Assembly: GCA_910574455.1 (NCBI GenBank)
Contig: CAJSYZ010000009.1
Location: 682,001 to 746,000 of the forward strand
DNA from: Trichaptum fuscoviolaceum
Taxonomy: Eukaryota > Basidiomycota > Agaricomycetes > Hymenochaetales > Trichaptaceae
Direction: 5' to 3'
Length of the DNA: 64,000 nt
Shown here in pieces: positions 12,174-22,318 of the stretch. A program made the position numbers and the translations under genes. The notes below the pieces were generated by a model. It was not told the origin of the DNA. It made no database searches and was given only the letters and a program-made list of their open reading frames with translations. Every line of letters begins with the position of its first letter. Position 1 is the stretch's first letter.

Positions 12174-13799
12174 GGTTGTCACTCCGCTCAGTTGGAAAGT
12201 GTGGCAGGCTGAATTGCAAGAACTTGGTCTGCTCACCATTTTTTCCGATGTGCCAACTGGCCTTCGCTACGGTTTTGCTACTGGTGTCTCGTCTCGTATC
12301 AACAAAAGCTTTATTCCACCTAATCATGCTTCAGCCTTGCTTCAACCCTCCATCGTCTCAGAACATATCCAAAAAGAGCTCAAAGGAGGCCGCTACTCTG
12401 GCCCTTTCTTGCCATCCCAACTTGAATCAATCATAGGTCCATTCCGAACAGCCCCACTTGGCCTTGTTCCAAAACCTAACTCTGCTCAATTCCGCATCAT
12501 CCAAGATCTGTCTTACCCTCGCCAAGACCCACGCTTCTCATCTGTGAACTCAGAAATCAACTCCGATGACTTCCCTTGTGAATGGGGCACATTTCCCCAA
12601 TGCTATTTTCTTGTTGCGTCGGCCCCCATTGGTACCCAAGCAGCAGTCTTCGATGTTGAAGCGGCATATCGGAACATTCCAATTGCTCCTGTCGATCAAC
12701 CACACTTCTGTCTTTCATGGGAAGGAAATATCTACATTGACCACTGTGCTCCGTTTGGCTCTGCATCTGCCTGTGGCCTCTTTGGACGTGTAGCTGACAC
12801 TTTCGTCGCCATCTGTAAAGAGCATGGTGTTCAACAAATTTTGAAATGGGTCGACGACATGGTGACATTTCGCTTCCCCATAGCATCTGCATCCCAAAAC
12901 AGCATCACATTTTCATATGACTCTCAGCTCCTTTTCAAAATCGCTAATCATCTTGGCTGGCCATGGGCCATTCATAAACATAAAGACTTCTCCGAAACAT
13001 TCACATATCTTGGCTTCTCTTGGGACCTTCGCAACCGTACTGTTGAAATACCACCTTCCAAAAAGGATAAATATCTTTCTCGTCTTCAGCCATGGGCACA
13101 TAAGGCTGCCTTCACCCTTCGCCAGGCTCAAGAACTTGCGGGTGCTCTCAATCACTGTAGTCTTGTCATCTCTCAGGGCCGCTCCCACATGCACCACCTC
13201 AACCGCTTCATTGCTTCTTTCTCATTGTCTACCAACCCTTTTGTCAAACACTCTGTCAACTTTCACTTATCATCAGAAATCATTTGGTGGAAGTCCCAAC
13301 TTGCACTACCATTTGTTGGCCGTAATGTACTTGTCCCACCACCTCCAATCTCTGCACAGATTTACGTTGATGCATCGACATCCTGGGGGATTGGCCTACT
13401 CATTGATGGTAACTGGCTTGCCTGGAAATTTGCTGCAATGCGCTATCAGATGGTCGTGACATTGGATGGGGTGAAATGGTAGCAGTCGAGCTTGCAGTTT
13501 CCGCTCTCTCCCTTCTGTTTCCTTCTCATTCACACTTTCTCATTAATTCTGATAATCAAGGTGTCATTGGCGCAATTAATTCCGGTCATTCACGTGGCTT
13601 CCATCAAAACACTTCCCTTTCTCGTTTCTGCACTGAACTCCTTCATCATGATAACTTTATCTCAGCCAAATACATTAACACCACCATTAATCCTGCAGAT
13701 CCCATATCGCGTGGTCTTCTTCCTTCTATACAAACTTCCTTAAAGTTATCCATAACTATTGATCCAAGTATTTCATGCTTTCTGATACCTGTACCTTAA
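12172..13799 (+). CDS. DIRS element reverse transcriptase/RNase H (one frame break)
   Basis: Copies the element RNA into DNA. The conserved part begins at VVTPLSWKVWQAEL (12175 on); the same frame is open from 11413 but overlaps gag there. RT motifs: LVPKPNSAQFRIIQDLS, then AAVFDVEAAYRNIPI, and the catalytic box WVDDMV near 12850. RNase H follows with IYVDASTSWGIG (13360-13400). At about 13438 the frame moves back one base and continues as DIGWGEMVAVELAVSALS and INSDNQGVIGAINSGH to the stop at 13799. The break inactivates RNase H unless bypassed or artefactual. Confidence 0.8.
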
Positions 13800-15097
13800 T
13801 TACTACTAGCTTATCATGTGACAAATCAATGGTCAGCCACATCTGCAACCAAATATTAGAAGTGTACCCTGATGATACTCCCTCTGTTCTACCTCTCACT
13901 ATGTCTCACCTGTCAACTCAAGAGCTTGTTGAGCTTGGTCTTCAAGCCTCGATATCCCATCTGAAGAACTTGCAAAAGCAAAAACAGATTCAAAAGGCCT
14001 CGCATATCTTTCCTCTTCCACCTCAGCTCCCAATTGAGACACCTCACTGGCCAACAGAATTTCATGACAATATCAACAAAGCTCTACTGCGTGCATGGGC
14101 ACCAGCTACACGGAAGAATTACACTTCTGGAATAAACCGCTTTCTCTCCTTTTGCAGAAGACACAACATCCATTCCAAACTCATCCTACCTGCCAATGAT
14201 TTTCTGCTATGTGCCTTTGTCGCAGATATTAGCACATATCTCACCTCCTCAACCATTCAAAACACACTTTCCGCTCTTTGTGCCTGGCACATTGAATATG
14301 GCTTTGATTTCCCCCGTTCAGAGCGGCTTCTTACCCTTGCCAGATCTGCTTCACTAAATCAATCAACGAAACCACTCCGGAAGCCTGTAACCATTGACCT
14401 CATTTTGGCGCTACACAAGAACCTTGTACTTCACAATTCCTTTGATCTTGCAGTATTTGCCTGTGCCCTAACAGCTTTCTGGGGACTAGCACGTCTGGGC
14501 GAAATCTTACCAGTATCAAAATCTGCGGACCTCTCATTACTGCCATCACGCCATAATATCACCTCTATTTCACCAAGCATCTTAACAATTCATCTGCCAT
14601 GGACCAAGACCAAGAAAAGGAAAGGCGACAACATACAACTCTCATCTCAGCTTCCAATTGTGGATCCAGTATCTGTCATAAATCTTTTCATTTGCCTCAA
14701 CCCCGCCCTACCATCTGATCCCCTTTTCACATTCATCAATACCCAAACATCATCTAAAACTATTCTATTACGCTCAACCTTCATTACCCGCTGCAATGAA
14801 ATCTGGACAAAGTGCGGACTTCCCACCTTTACCGGTCACTCCTTTCGAATTGGAGGTGCATCACATCTACTACGCTGTGGAGTTCATCCCGACGTTGTTA
14901 AGGCTATTGGACGTTGGACCTCAGACTCCTTTTTATTATACTGGCGCAATCTTAATCTAATACTTCCAAATCATGTTACATTTCTCCCACTTCCACAGCC
15001 TTCCTTGGGGGTGAGCCACGGGCATTCCTTGGCTGCGGCTGGGCCTTCTTCTGGGGGCAAGCCTTCAGTTGCCCGTGGTGCAACACCGGGTCCGTGA
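13775..15097 (+). CDS. DIRS element tyrosine recombinase (440 aa)
   Basis: Integrates the circular DNA product by tyrosine-mediated strand exchange in place of a DDE integrase. ATG at 13775 overlaps the end of the RNase H frame by 25 bases. N-terminal SAM-like DNA-binding region around RKNYTSGINRFLSFC (about residues 110-130). Catalytic set visible: Arg in GLARLGEIL (~14495), His-x-x-Arg in GHSFRIGGASHLL (~14835), Trp in AIGRW and Tyr in FLLYWRN (~14935). Length and motif spacing look complete, so this is the best preserved protein of the element. Confidence 0.88.
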   Translation: MLSDTCTLITTSLSCDKSMVSHICNQILEVYPDDTPSVLPLTMSHLSTQELVELGLQASISHLKNLQKQKQIQKASHIFPLPPQLPIETPHWPTEFHDNINKALLRAWAPATRKNYTSGINRFLSFCRRHNIHSKLILPANDFLLCAFVADISTYLTSSTIQNTLSALCAWHIEYGFDFPRSERLLTLARSASLNQSTKPLRKPVTIDLILALHKNLVLHNSFDLAVFACALTAFWGLARLGEILPVSKSADLSLLPSRHNITSISPSILTIHLPWTKTKKRKGDNIQLSSQLPIVDPVSVINLFICLNPALPSDPLFTFINTQTSSKTILLRSTFITRCNEIWTKCGLPTFTGHSFRIGGASHLLRCGVHPDVVKAIGRWTSDSFLLYWRNLNLILPNHVTFLPLPQPSLGVSHGHSLAAAGPSSGGKPSVARGATPGP

Positions 15098-15249
15098 GTT
15101 TAGCACAAGATAACTTCTCTTGCACTTTCTCACGGACTCTCACCCATTTGAGGTGGGCAAGGGAGGGAGCTTCGTCAGCATGTATTTAAGGCTCAATATA
15201 GCTAATTGTAGTCCTCTGTGTACCTAACACATTATTTACCCAAAGAAGT

Positions 15250-15470
15250 TCGTGAGACTTCGGTAGAATCCCAAAACATTCACGATGTTCGGCATTCAAA
15301 TTGCCGATGTTTGCGAGACCTTCGTGAACATCCGAAGCCACACGATCTTCGGGTAACATGGTACAAAATATGTAGTATATATGCACAAAATAAATACACT
15401 AACAAGAACATCAAAAATGGTAGCTAAATGCTATATTTTATGAGAAGAACATCTGCAGAACATCTGCGAG
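15250..15470 (+). repeat. TE-3 left inverted-repeat arm, inner part
   Basis: Continuation of the left arm after the DIRS insertion; complementary to about 16755-16960. It contains nested inverted words based on ATGTTCG/CGAACAT. Confidence 0.9.
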
Positions 15471-15632
15471 AACATCTGCAGAATATCTGCAGAATATCTG
15501 CAGAACATCTGCAAGAACATCTGCAGAATATCTGCGAGTATCTGCGAGAACATCTGCAGAATATCTGCGAGTATCTGCAGAACATCTGCGAGAACATCTG
15601 CAGAACATCTGTGAATATCTGCAGAACATCGA
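15446..15632. repeat. ACATCTGCAGAATATCTGCG tandem repeat in TE-3 left arm
   Basis: Array of 10- and 15-bp units (aacatctgcag, aatatctgcgag) at the inner end of the left arm, mirrored at 16660-16765 in the right arm. Arm identity is lost within the arrays, which have expanded differently. Confidence 0.85.
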
Positions 15633-15639
15633 AATCGCA

Positions 15640-16655
15640 ACCTCGGGTTTTGCCTCAGTGGGCTGGCCAATCACAGCACATATAAGTGTATACCGTCTGT
15701 TTGCATGATCCATTTACTTATCTACCGCATACAACTAACTATTTCTCCCCGCATTGCATTGTCTTGTTCTATTTAGACCCTAATAGGTGACTACACATGT
15801 AATACACTAGTTCAATAAGTAAATTGCTCTTGTAATACTCAGAATCTTGAATAGAGGAGGAATGTATGTATGTGAAGCAATACATACTGGATCTGACTGA
15901 CTCGGAGTCCATAACATAGCTTCTCTACCAAAAGCCCCCACCCCTCAGTAAGTAACATAAGATATATTTATTCAGTTCTTCTTTAACTACATTACTATGC
16001 CCTATGGCATTGGATGAGCTACTACCAGGCTTGATATTGAGTTAAGTGTGTCAAACAATATTGTGTACTTCTCGGGCCTGCACCAAAGGCCCGGAGTATC
16101 CATCCTTGCAAGCAGTAGTTTCAAGTATATTACTTATGGAGATTAAATACTATTTGTTTATTTCTGTGATTGTACAGCATGACTACTTATATTTTACAAG
16201 GGTCCTTGTAAGTGTATTTGTTTTATGCATATATACCGTAACATAAAGTTCAATATTTTAGACTTTTTGATTGTTTCCTCTGTAACTCAAGAAATAATTG
16301 TCGCGTTCAAAAGTTAAATAGATACATGGAAAGGTCTTGATTAGTAGGTTCTGTCAATATAAGTTTCAAATTTCTAAGCAACGAATTGACGGAGTTATTG
16401 ATGTCCGAACTGGAGTCTCATTGAGACAGTACCGTGACATTCCGATAATTCGGACAAAATCATAATATATTCATTTCCGCTTCAAATCACTTCGGATTTT
16501 TCGCAATGGGAAGGGAGTTATATGTACTTTGTACCAAGAAGGTCTGCTACCTTACTGTCGAAAAGCATGTGGCTTTGGATGTTCGCGGCAACTAGCCGAA
16601 GGTCTTGGACAGTCCCACGATCTTCTCTGGTGTATACACGAACATCGGCAATGCC
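15640..16655. other. TE-3 interior, no gene recognised
   Basis: About 1 kb, AT-rich in 15800-16520, with only short frames. At 16520-16655 a diverged further copy of the arm sequence (tactttgtaccaagaaggtc...) leads into the repeat array. Confidence 0.6.
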
Positions 16656-16744
16656 GAACATCGCAGTTATTCGCAGATGTTCTGCAGATATTCGCAGATA
16701 TTCGCAGATGTTCTGCAGATGTTCTCGCAGATGTTCAGCAGATA

Positions 16745-17076
16745 TTCTGCAGATGTTCTTCTCATAAAATATAGCATTTAGCTACCATTTTTGATGTTCT
16801 TGTTAGTGTATTTATTTTGTGCATATATACTACATATTTTGTACCATGTTACCCGAAGATCGTGTGGCTTCGGATGTTCACGAAGGTCTCGCAAACATCG
16901 GCAATTTGAATGCCGAACATCGTGAATGTTTTGGGATTCTACCGAAGTCTCACGAACTTCTTTGGGTAAATAAGGGGACGAACATCGGGAGCTTTCATAT
17001 GGTTAGGTCTATTCTTTTGCAAAAAGAACTACCCCTAAGAGGCCCTATTGGACCCTGAAATCCGTTGCCTAAGGTG
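16745..17076 (-). repeat. TE-3 right inverted-repeat arm
   Basis: Complement of 9832-9952 plus 15250-15470. Being uninterrupted, it shows what the left arm looked like before the DIRS-type insertion. Confidence 0.9.
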
Positions 17077-17084
17077 GTTGCGAG

Positions 17085-17505
17085 CACCGGAGTCGGGGTA
17101 GCGGACGCGTGTTCCTAAGCATCTCACACCTCCGGACGGACGCGCATCGTGTTCACAAGGGAGAAACACATTGTGCCTCAGCCACGGACTTGACCTTGCG
17201 GCAGACAAAGCTGCAAAGGTGATGCTCGTATTGAGGTAGGATAACCAATGTGGTGACTCAACTTTCCCCTTGCCCTCGTATCCGAATCCACCGATCATCC
17301 TAAAACCATATCCACTTCCCTACTTTCCTCCCGAGTCCCGATCTTCCATCTTCAAAAACAAAGCTCCTCTGCTTCAAAGCATGAGAAAGAAAGCCGGTTC
17401 TGAATCGCGCACGATTTGATGTGACGAAACGTGTATCACAGGAAAGCGAGAGAACGGGAACGTTGGCGTCGAAAGAATGAGTCGGTGAGGCCGTATCCGC
17501 GAGTG
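17085..17505 (+). repeat. Duplicated upstream module, copy 2 (left part)
   Basis: Matches 1-330, 36700-37080 and 46170-46530: the block around 17160 (gggagaaacacattgtgcct), the pyrimidine-rich block at 17310-17370 and the gtatccgcga word before TE-2. No gene seen. Confidence 0.75.
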
Positions 17506-17534
17506 GAATGGAGTAGAGCATGACACGGGTGCAG

Positions 17535-17690
17535 GTCATCCGTGGGTACCTGCAGGTACCTGCGCTCAAATACCTGCGGTTCCAGGTGCACCTGTGCGCA
17601 GGTACCTGGTTCCCACGGTTACCTGCAGATCCAGGTTTGGATTTTTTGGGCCCAGGTACCTGACCGGGTACCTGCAGGTACCCGGTCAAT
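17535..17690. repeat. TE-2 left subterminal GGTACCTGCAGG repeats
   Basis: Multiple overlapping copies of caggtacctg and cctgcagg, mirrored at 18955-19110. These are candidate transposase-binding sites. Confidence 0.75.
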
Positions 17691-17799
17691 CACGTGCGCT
17701 CACCTTGAGCGCGACGAACGCAACGATGTACTACTACTTTCACCTACATTCTACTCGACATGGCCACTCCAGAGCTCTCTCGAAGCTCCCTATGGAAGT

Positions 17800-18300
17800 T
17801 ATACTTAATCCTTTGGCCCCGCTGACTACAACGACAACCTCGAGCCCGATGACCGCCTCCACGCCAACTGCGCGCTGGTCTGCGACGCATCTGCGCTCGG
17901 ACAGTGCCTGCAAGTCCTCTTCGCCATCTTCGAAGCCGCCTACTACGACGACAACGTGCGCAATGACCGCCTCCTCACCAACTGCGCGCTTGTCAGCGCC
18001 CTCCCGCCCGCCGCGCTCTCTTCGCGAGACCGCGAGACCACAGACGCTTGTTGCCCTCGACATGCTGCTGCTCGTCCGGCAACCGCAACACCCACCGTCG
18101 TCTGGACTCATGAAGCCGTGCCACAAGCGGTACGCGTCGTCAGCCAACTTCCACCGTCGTAACTCCCTATTATACTTGATCCCCTAGGCCCTGCCAACTT
18201 CAATAACGACCTCGAGCCCGATGACCGCCTCCTTGCCAAGTTTGCGACGCGTCTGCGCGCAGAAACCGCCTGCAAGTCTTTCGCCCGCGCAGTGGACCGC
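17800..18300 (+). pseudogene. Degenerate repeated F-box-like segments
   Basis: Three imperfect direct copies of a segment with gatgaccgcctcc...ccaactgcgcgct (near 17850, 17965 and 18220). The second copy translates as VRNDRLLTNCALVSALPP, which has the shape of the C-terminal half of an F-box (LL.NCALV). Frames differ between copies and no start is convincing. Interpreted as fragments of an F-box gene captured by TE-2 and internally duplicated. Confidence 0.4.
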
Positions 18301-18325
18301 GCACCTTCGCACACGTCTTCACGCC

Positions 18326-18820
18326 ATGCACCGCGCTCTACAGCTACCAGACATCTTGACTATAGTACTGGAGAACTAATTGACAAAAAGCATAGCAAGA
18401 GCAGCATGCGTATGTCGTTCGTGGGAGAAGGGTGCAAACGACAAGTTATGGAGGAACATATTGAATGTCTTGACTCTACTGCAATTGCTAGGGCTTCTGG
18501 AGGACGGCGAGCGGGACATGGTGCGTTTCCTTCTTCTCTCGGCAATGCGTCCTCGACTCACACTGCTTCCAAACGTCAATCGTCTTGTTAAGGTTGTGGT
18601 TGATGATGTGCATTCGCCTTTGCAAGGCTGTTCATGCATAGCCAGCTCAAGAAGCTACAGCTCATCGTCCTCCAGACATGGCGACCAGCGGATTGCGCGA
18701 CTTCATAGAAGAGCTACAAGCTGTGTCCCGATTTCACCAATCAGACCTCAGCGTGAATGTTGGCATCTCCGTCCTCGAGCCCGTGCTCAGCAACGCGCTC
18801 TCGTCCCTTCCGCAGCTTGA
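18326..18820 (+). pseudogene. F-box protein gene fragment with premature stop, inside TE-2
   Basis: From ATG 18326 the frame reads MHRALQLPDILTIVLEN, stop (18377-18379), then LTKSIARAACVCRSWEKGAN, continuing to 18820. Ignoring the stop this is a typical fungal F-box: LPDIL...VLE..., then ARAACVCRSW, followed by LW. F-box proteins recruit substrates to SCF ubiquitin ligases through Skp1. The stop falls in the middle of the motif, so no normal product is expected. No intron removes it neatly. Confidence 0.65.
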
Positions 18821-19133
18821 AGAGATCAACTTCCCTGCCTTCGGGATCACCTTGCCTTAGTGGATGACGCGGCCCAGACCATGCAGGACTCCTCAGAAAC
18901 ACAGATGGTATGTTGTATTGTTTGTTTTATCTTGTTATTACATTACTTACTATTATTACCTGCAGGTCCTATCAGGTACCTGCCATACCTGCAGGTAACG
19001 GGTCCAGGTAGACCCGGATCCGTTTCCCACGGTTCCGGGTCGGATCCAGGTATCAGTTTTTTTGCGCAGGTACCTGCGCTTTGCGGATCCGGGTACACCT
19101 GCAGGTGCACCCGTGTCATGCCCTAGAATGGAG

Positions 19134-19654
19134 CAGGGCAGCAGCAGTAACACCGCCACAGTGTCCACCACCTCCATATGGCCCGCAGCGCTGCCAGTGA
19201 GCGCACACCTACACCTAGTAACCCAAGGATGTCCGAATCATCGTTTGATTGCTTCTTCCGCCTCTCAATCTCAGTGAGTACTTCTTCCACTCATTCTCCC
19301 ACCTCGCCTGCTTGATGTTCAGACGGACCGCGCGTGTATGTATTGCGCGCAGGGTGCGCCGCGCATTCCACTGGCGATGAGGTCGGATGCGGAGATGGCG
19401 CCGGAGATGAGGACAGAGGCGAAGGAGAGGGACTCAAGGTGACGAGAGGGTAAGAGAGATTGTGCGCAAAGATGATGGCGAGTTTGGCGGGGATGAGGCA
19501 ACCGAGGAGGAGATGTAACTAATGCAAACAGCGAGCAGACGGAGAATGTGTTGGCTTGTCATGGAAGTGTTCACACTATGTCTTGGGATTGAGCATGTTG
19601 AACGACTATGTAAAATTGAACCATCTTTTCGGCACTTGTCCTCTGCATATCGTG
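19134..19654 (+). repeat. Duplicated upstream module, copy 2 (right part)
   Basis: Continues the module after TE-2: gcacacctacacctagtaac (19203 on) and the gaggacagaggcgaaggag block (about 19408) match about 422-445 and 590-620. Ends at the TE-4 insertion site. No gene seen. Confidence 0.7.
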
Positions 19655-19678
19655 TCAAACGGCACCTGCTCTGCCCAG

Positions 19679-19741
19679 CCAACGCTATCTCTAGAGATAG
19701 GCTCCTAGGCCCCAGGAGCCTATCTCTAGAGATAGCGTTGG
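19679..19741. repeat. 63-bp near-terminal palindrome of TE-4 (left)
   Basis: Two perfect 28-base arms around a 7-base spacer. The right end of TE-4 has only the simple 28-bp palindrome at 35475-35502. The left version looks like the same palindrome with a ggctcctaggccccaggagcc-type insert in its centre. Confidence 0.9.
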
Positions 19742-20405
19742 CACTATTTCTCTAAGCTAGCGGTAATCTGAGCATTAATTTGACTCGGGTGACCGTAGCC
19801 ACCAGTGGTCACCGGTAACTTGAACGTGGTGACGCGTTACCGGTGGCCACGGTTACTGAAGTGACGGAGGCCGGTGCCTGGCAGGACCCTTGATATCGGA
19901 GCCAGGCCCCGCACGCTCTCGCCACTGTTTGCAGTGAGCAAGAGTCTGTGCTCGCTGTGCACAACAGCGAGCAAAGCTATCTCACTCAATTTTGATGCAA
20001 TCAAGCTGTTTTTTTCACCCTTGTATATTAGATTTCTTGTACGGTATTTTTGCTTATTTTTCTTCATTTCTCAAACTCATTTTGAGGCAGAATTAAATAG
20101 GAATAAATTATATTGCTATAAATCATTATTTTACACACAGTATGCACTTAACTATCGGCGCGAGAGTGGTGCGGGTTTATGGCAGGTGTGCGACCATTCA
20201 CGCAAGCAGATTTGCCATGTATCCTCTTGGTCAAGCAGTCATTGCTTTGGCAACAAGAGCAAGTCACCATGGCCCGGGTTCTGAGGAACAACAAGTGAGG
20301 GATCAGCCCTGTTGACAGGACATAGGCCGAGTCATTTGCAAATGATGGCTGCAAGATTGCCAGATCCAGACCAAGAAATCTACACGAAAAGCCAAGGAAA
20401 TTTAA
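19742..20405. other. TE-4 left interior, no gene recognised
   Basis: TIR remainder to about 19985, then AT-rich sequence with short frames. 20150-20405 lies just downstream (minus strand) of recognisable coatomer sequence but no longer matches it clearly. Confidence 0.5.
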
Positions 20406-20753
20406 CTATAGCCAACATGGAAAGAGAGCACTTATGGTCTTAGCATCTGCGTCAACCCTGCGCACGATCTCGCCAGGCTCCCAGTCCCAGAAGACAACAA
20501 AACCACTTCCACAAGTACCTAGGAGAGGGCCACCATGCAGTCCTTCAACTGGCCACGATCCAGCACCCTTCATTGCTAGACTACTCCTCTCCTGGAAGTC
20601 CTTGTACACCCGCACCCTCGTTCGCCCCTCCAGCACAGTGTACGTGTCGAGTCTGTTGCCCATGCGAAGGAAGGGCCGCTGCCGGACGCCTTGTTTCGCC
20701 ATGCCAGCGCAGTGTAGTTGATATACTCTCCTTCTCCGACCACAGTGATAAAG
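20406..20753 (-). pseudogene. Coatomer beta-prime (COPB2/Sec27) pseudogene, 3' fragment
   Basis: Minus-strand sequence continues the coatomer relic of 30500-31440 across the Gypsy. Just inside the boundary the sequence encodes [20 protein letters not shown] in one frame, then [20 protein letters not shown] and GSGFVVFWDWEPGEIVRRVD (20415-20660) in another. These correspond to the end of the WD40 propeller region of the COPI subunit beta-prime. Frames are broken, so it is non-functional. Beta-prime COP normally builds COPI vesicle coats for Golgi-ER retrieval. Confidence 0.8.
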
Positions 20754-21220
20754 TGTTACGTCTCAACTTACGGTCTCGTATAGTTGGGGAACGCAACGTT
20801 AAGTTGCTCAGTGATAGCGGAGCTAGGGCTCGACACTAAGTGTTGTATGGTCAAAGGCCTACGATGTAGAGTAGAGAGAAACAGATGTATAGCAGAGACT
20901 AGAGACGGGGGGTTTGACAAAGGAGATTGAACTTAGAGTTCGATCATGCTAAGTACAGGGGTTTATATACTGTAGCTGCGGAGCAAGGGTACATCGGAAG
21001 ATGAGTAAGAAGAGAACAATAAGAGAGTAGACGATAGGCTACTAATAATAGTGTGAGAGCGATGGGCAAAGGGTTAGGGCAAAGGGTACATGTGTAACAT
21101 CGGGATTGGCTGAGGGTTGAGGGTTACATCGGAGGATGACTGAGCAGAACAAGAATAGAAACAAATAGGGCGAAGGGTTCGGAGTAATGGGGGCCGCTGA
21201 CATAGTAAGAAAACGTAACA
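20754..21220 (-). repeat. Gypsy 3' LTR
   Basis: Left copy in the window, 3' by element orientation. The minus-strand sequence just inside it, gaacggggtaa, is a plausible short polypurine tract. Confidence 0.95.
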
Positions 21221-21368
21221 TTACCCCGTTCTTAAATTGAAACGTAGTGGAAATCAGTAAAGAAAATGGCCGTTATAGGGACAAATTAAGTCCAATAGAC
21301 AATAAGGAAAAACATGCCATATAAGCGAAGTTAACGCCAATAGGGTATCCAGGTTAGCAACAGGTGCT

Positions 21369-22318
21369 TTAGTTGTTTGCAGGTGGGTTTCTCTTCGTTA
21401 CGCGTTGTTGAGCAATTCGGTTAGATGCGCATTCATCGTCATGACCATCGTGTTGTCCACATGAGGGGCATGTATATTTGGGGCATCCAATGATGGTGTG
21501 TCCAGGTGCACGTATGTTGCAGTATGAACATGTATAGAATTCGCAGGTGGACGCGGCCAGGTTGTAGTGGTGGTCGACAGCGGAGTGTTGTGTGCATTCC
21601 TTGGGGTCCAAGGACATAGACGTAAAAGGATTGTTGTCAACTTTCGGGCTGTATGTGGGTGAGGGTGGGGCTGTGTTGACACGATACTCTTGGTCTTCTT
21701 GTAACTGTATTGGCGATTGTAGACGAATGGGTTCGGACAGGCGATTGATGAGTTCTTTGCGTTCTGGGACTTGAGTGCCGACGGAGTGAAGGGGTGGGCG
21801 AGGTACTTGGTCAGCAAGGTCTGGTACTTGGTCAGCAAGGTCTTTAGTGAGGTCGATGATGTCGTCCTCCGTGGTGAGGTCAATGACCAATGGGCAAATA
21901 GCTCTTGAGGCGCTGTTTCAAGGAGTTCCGTAAGGGCAAATCGTCGCATGTCTTGGAATGACTCTTGAGCCCGTCGCAAGAGATGGAGAGATCCTTCGAT
22001 GATGGCAATGGTAGGATCGAGAATCTCCTGGTTTCGGGTAACAATATCATAACATTGGGTCCAGTTGGCAAGAAGAGGAGTGTTATCATACGTTGATTGA
22101 CTTAGGCGTTGGTGGAAGGTGCGAGTTGAGAATAATTCAAGGATCTGGCGGGATTGCAAGGGGTTGTGGGTGTCGAGGCGTAAGGCTGGTGGTTGGAGAG
22201 ATGATGTGTATGAACGAAATAAGGGGGTGTGACGGGATGGGTTGCGTTGGGAACGGCAGGTGGCATGACTTAGAGGGAATGAGTCGGACAGTCGTAGTGA
22301 CAACAACTGCAGGTGCAA
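21369..22318 (-). CDS. Gypsy accessory ORF B with zinc knuckle (two frames)
   Basis: A helical segment, DPTIAIIEGSLHLLRRAQES (about 22025-21960), ending ETAPQELFA, is followed one base back (about 21895) by LVIDLTTEDDIIDLTKDL. The stop is at 21369. Near the end is a Cys/His cluster: CSYCNIRAPGHTIIGC, then CPSCGQHDGHDDEC, two zinc-knuckle-like motifs. This suggests a nucleic-acid-binding accessory protein encoded after Pol. The frame break may be an error or decay. Confidence 0.5.

Larger units (their letters stand above)
9953..15231 (+). mobile_element. DIRS-type (tyrosine recombinase) retrotransposon nested in TE-3
   Basis: Encodes, in order, a Gag-like protein with zinc knuckles, a reverse transcriptase/RNase H, and a tyrosine recombinase, the gene set that defines the DIRS order. 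Boundaries are set by comparison with the uninterrupted right arm of TE-3: the inserted DNA is bracketed by 18-bp direct copies of target sequence (9935-9952 and 15232-15249). I could not find the inverted or split direct terminal repeats usual for DIRS/Ngaro elements; only weak similarity exists between about 9970-9990 and 15096-15150. Confidence 0.85.
9832..17076. mobile_element. TE-3, long-TIR element with 8-bp TSD, split by a DIRS-type element
   Basis: Ends begin caccttaggcaacgg, flanked by the perfect 8-bp repeat gttgcgag (9824-9831 and 17077-17084). The left arm (9832-9952, continuing at 15250-15470 after the nested insertion) and the right arm (about 16755-17076) are complementary with essentially no mismatch over about 340 bp, implying a young insertion or gene conversion between arms. 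Without the nested element it would be about 1.95 kb. No transposase. The module at 36685-36715 is the continuous empty site. hAT-like or KDZ-like by duplication length; the CACCT terminus is shared with TE-4. Confidence 0.85.
17514..19125. mobile_element. TE-2, hAT-like non-autonomous element carrying F-box gene fragments
   Basis: Imperfect TIR tagagcatgacacgggtgca (17514 on) against its complement ending tgccctagg-type at 19125 (one mismatch). Perfect 8-bp duplication gaatggag at 17506-17513 and 19126-19133. TAGNG termini plus an 8-bp duplication are the hAT signature. Subterminal zones (17535-17690 and 18955-19110) are full of the palindromic word ggtacctgcaggtacc. The interior holds F-box-like sequence but no transposase. 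The paralogous module at about 320-345 is the empty site. Confidence 0.88.

Noticed and set aside
15446..15632. Possible CRISPR-like array (ATCTGC repeats)
   Set aside because: Units are 10-15 bp with no unique spacers, lie in a transposon arm and are mirrored in the other arm; the organism is a eukaryote.
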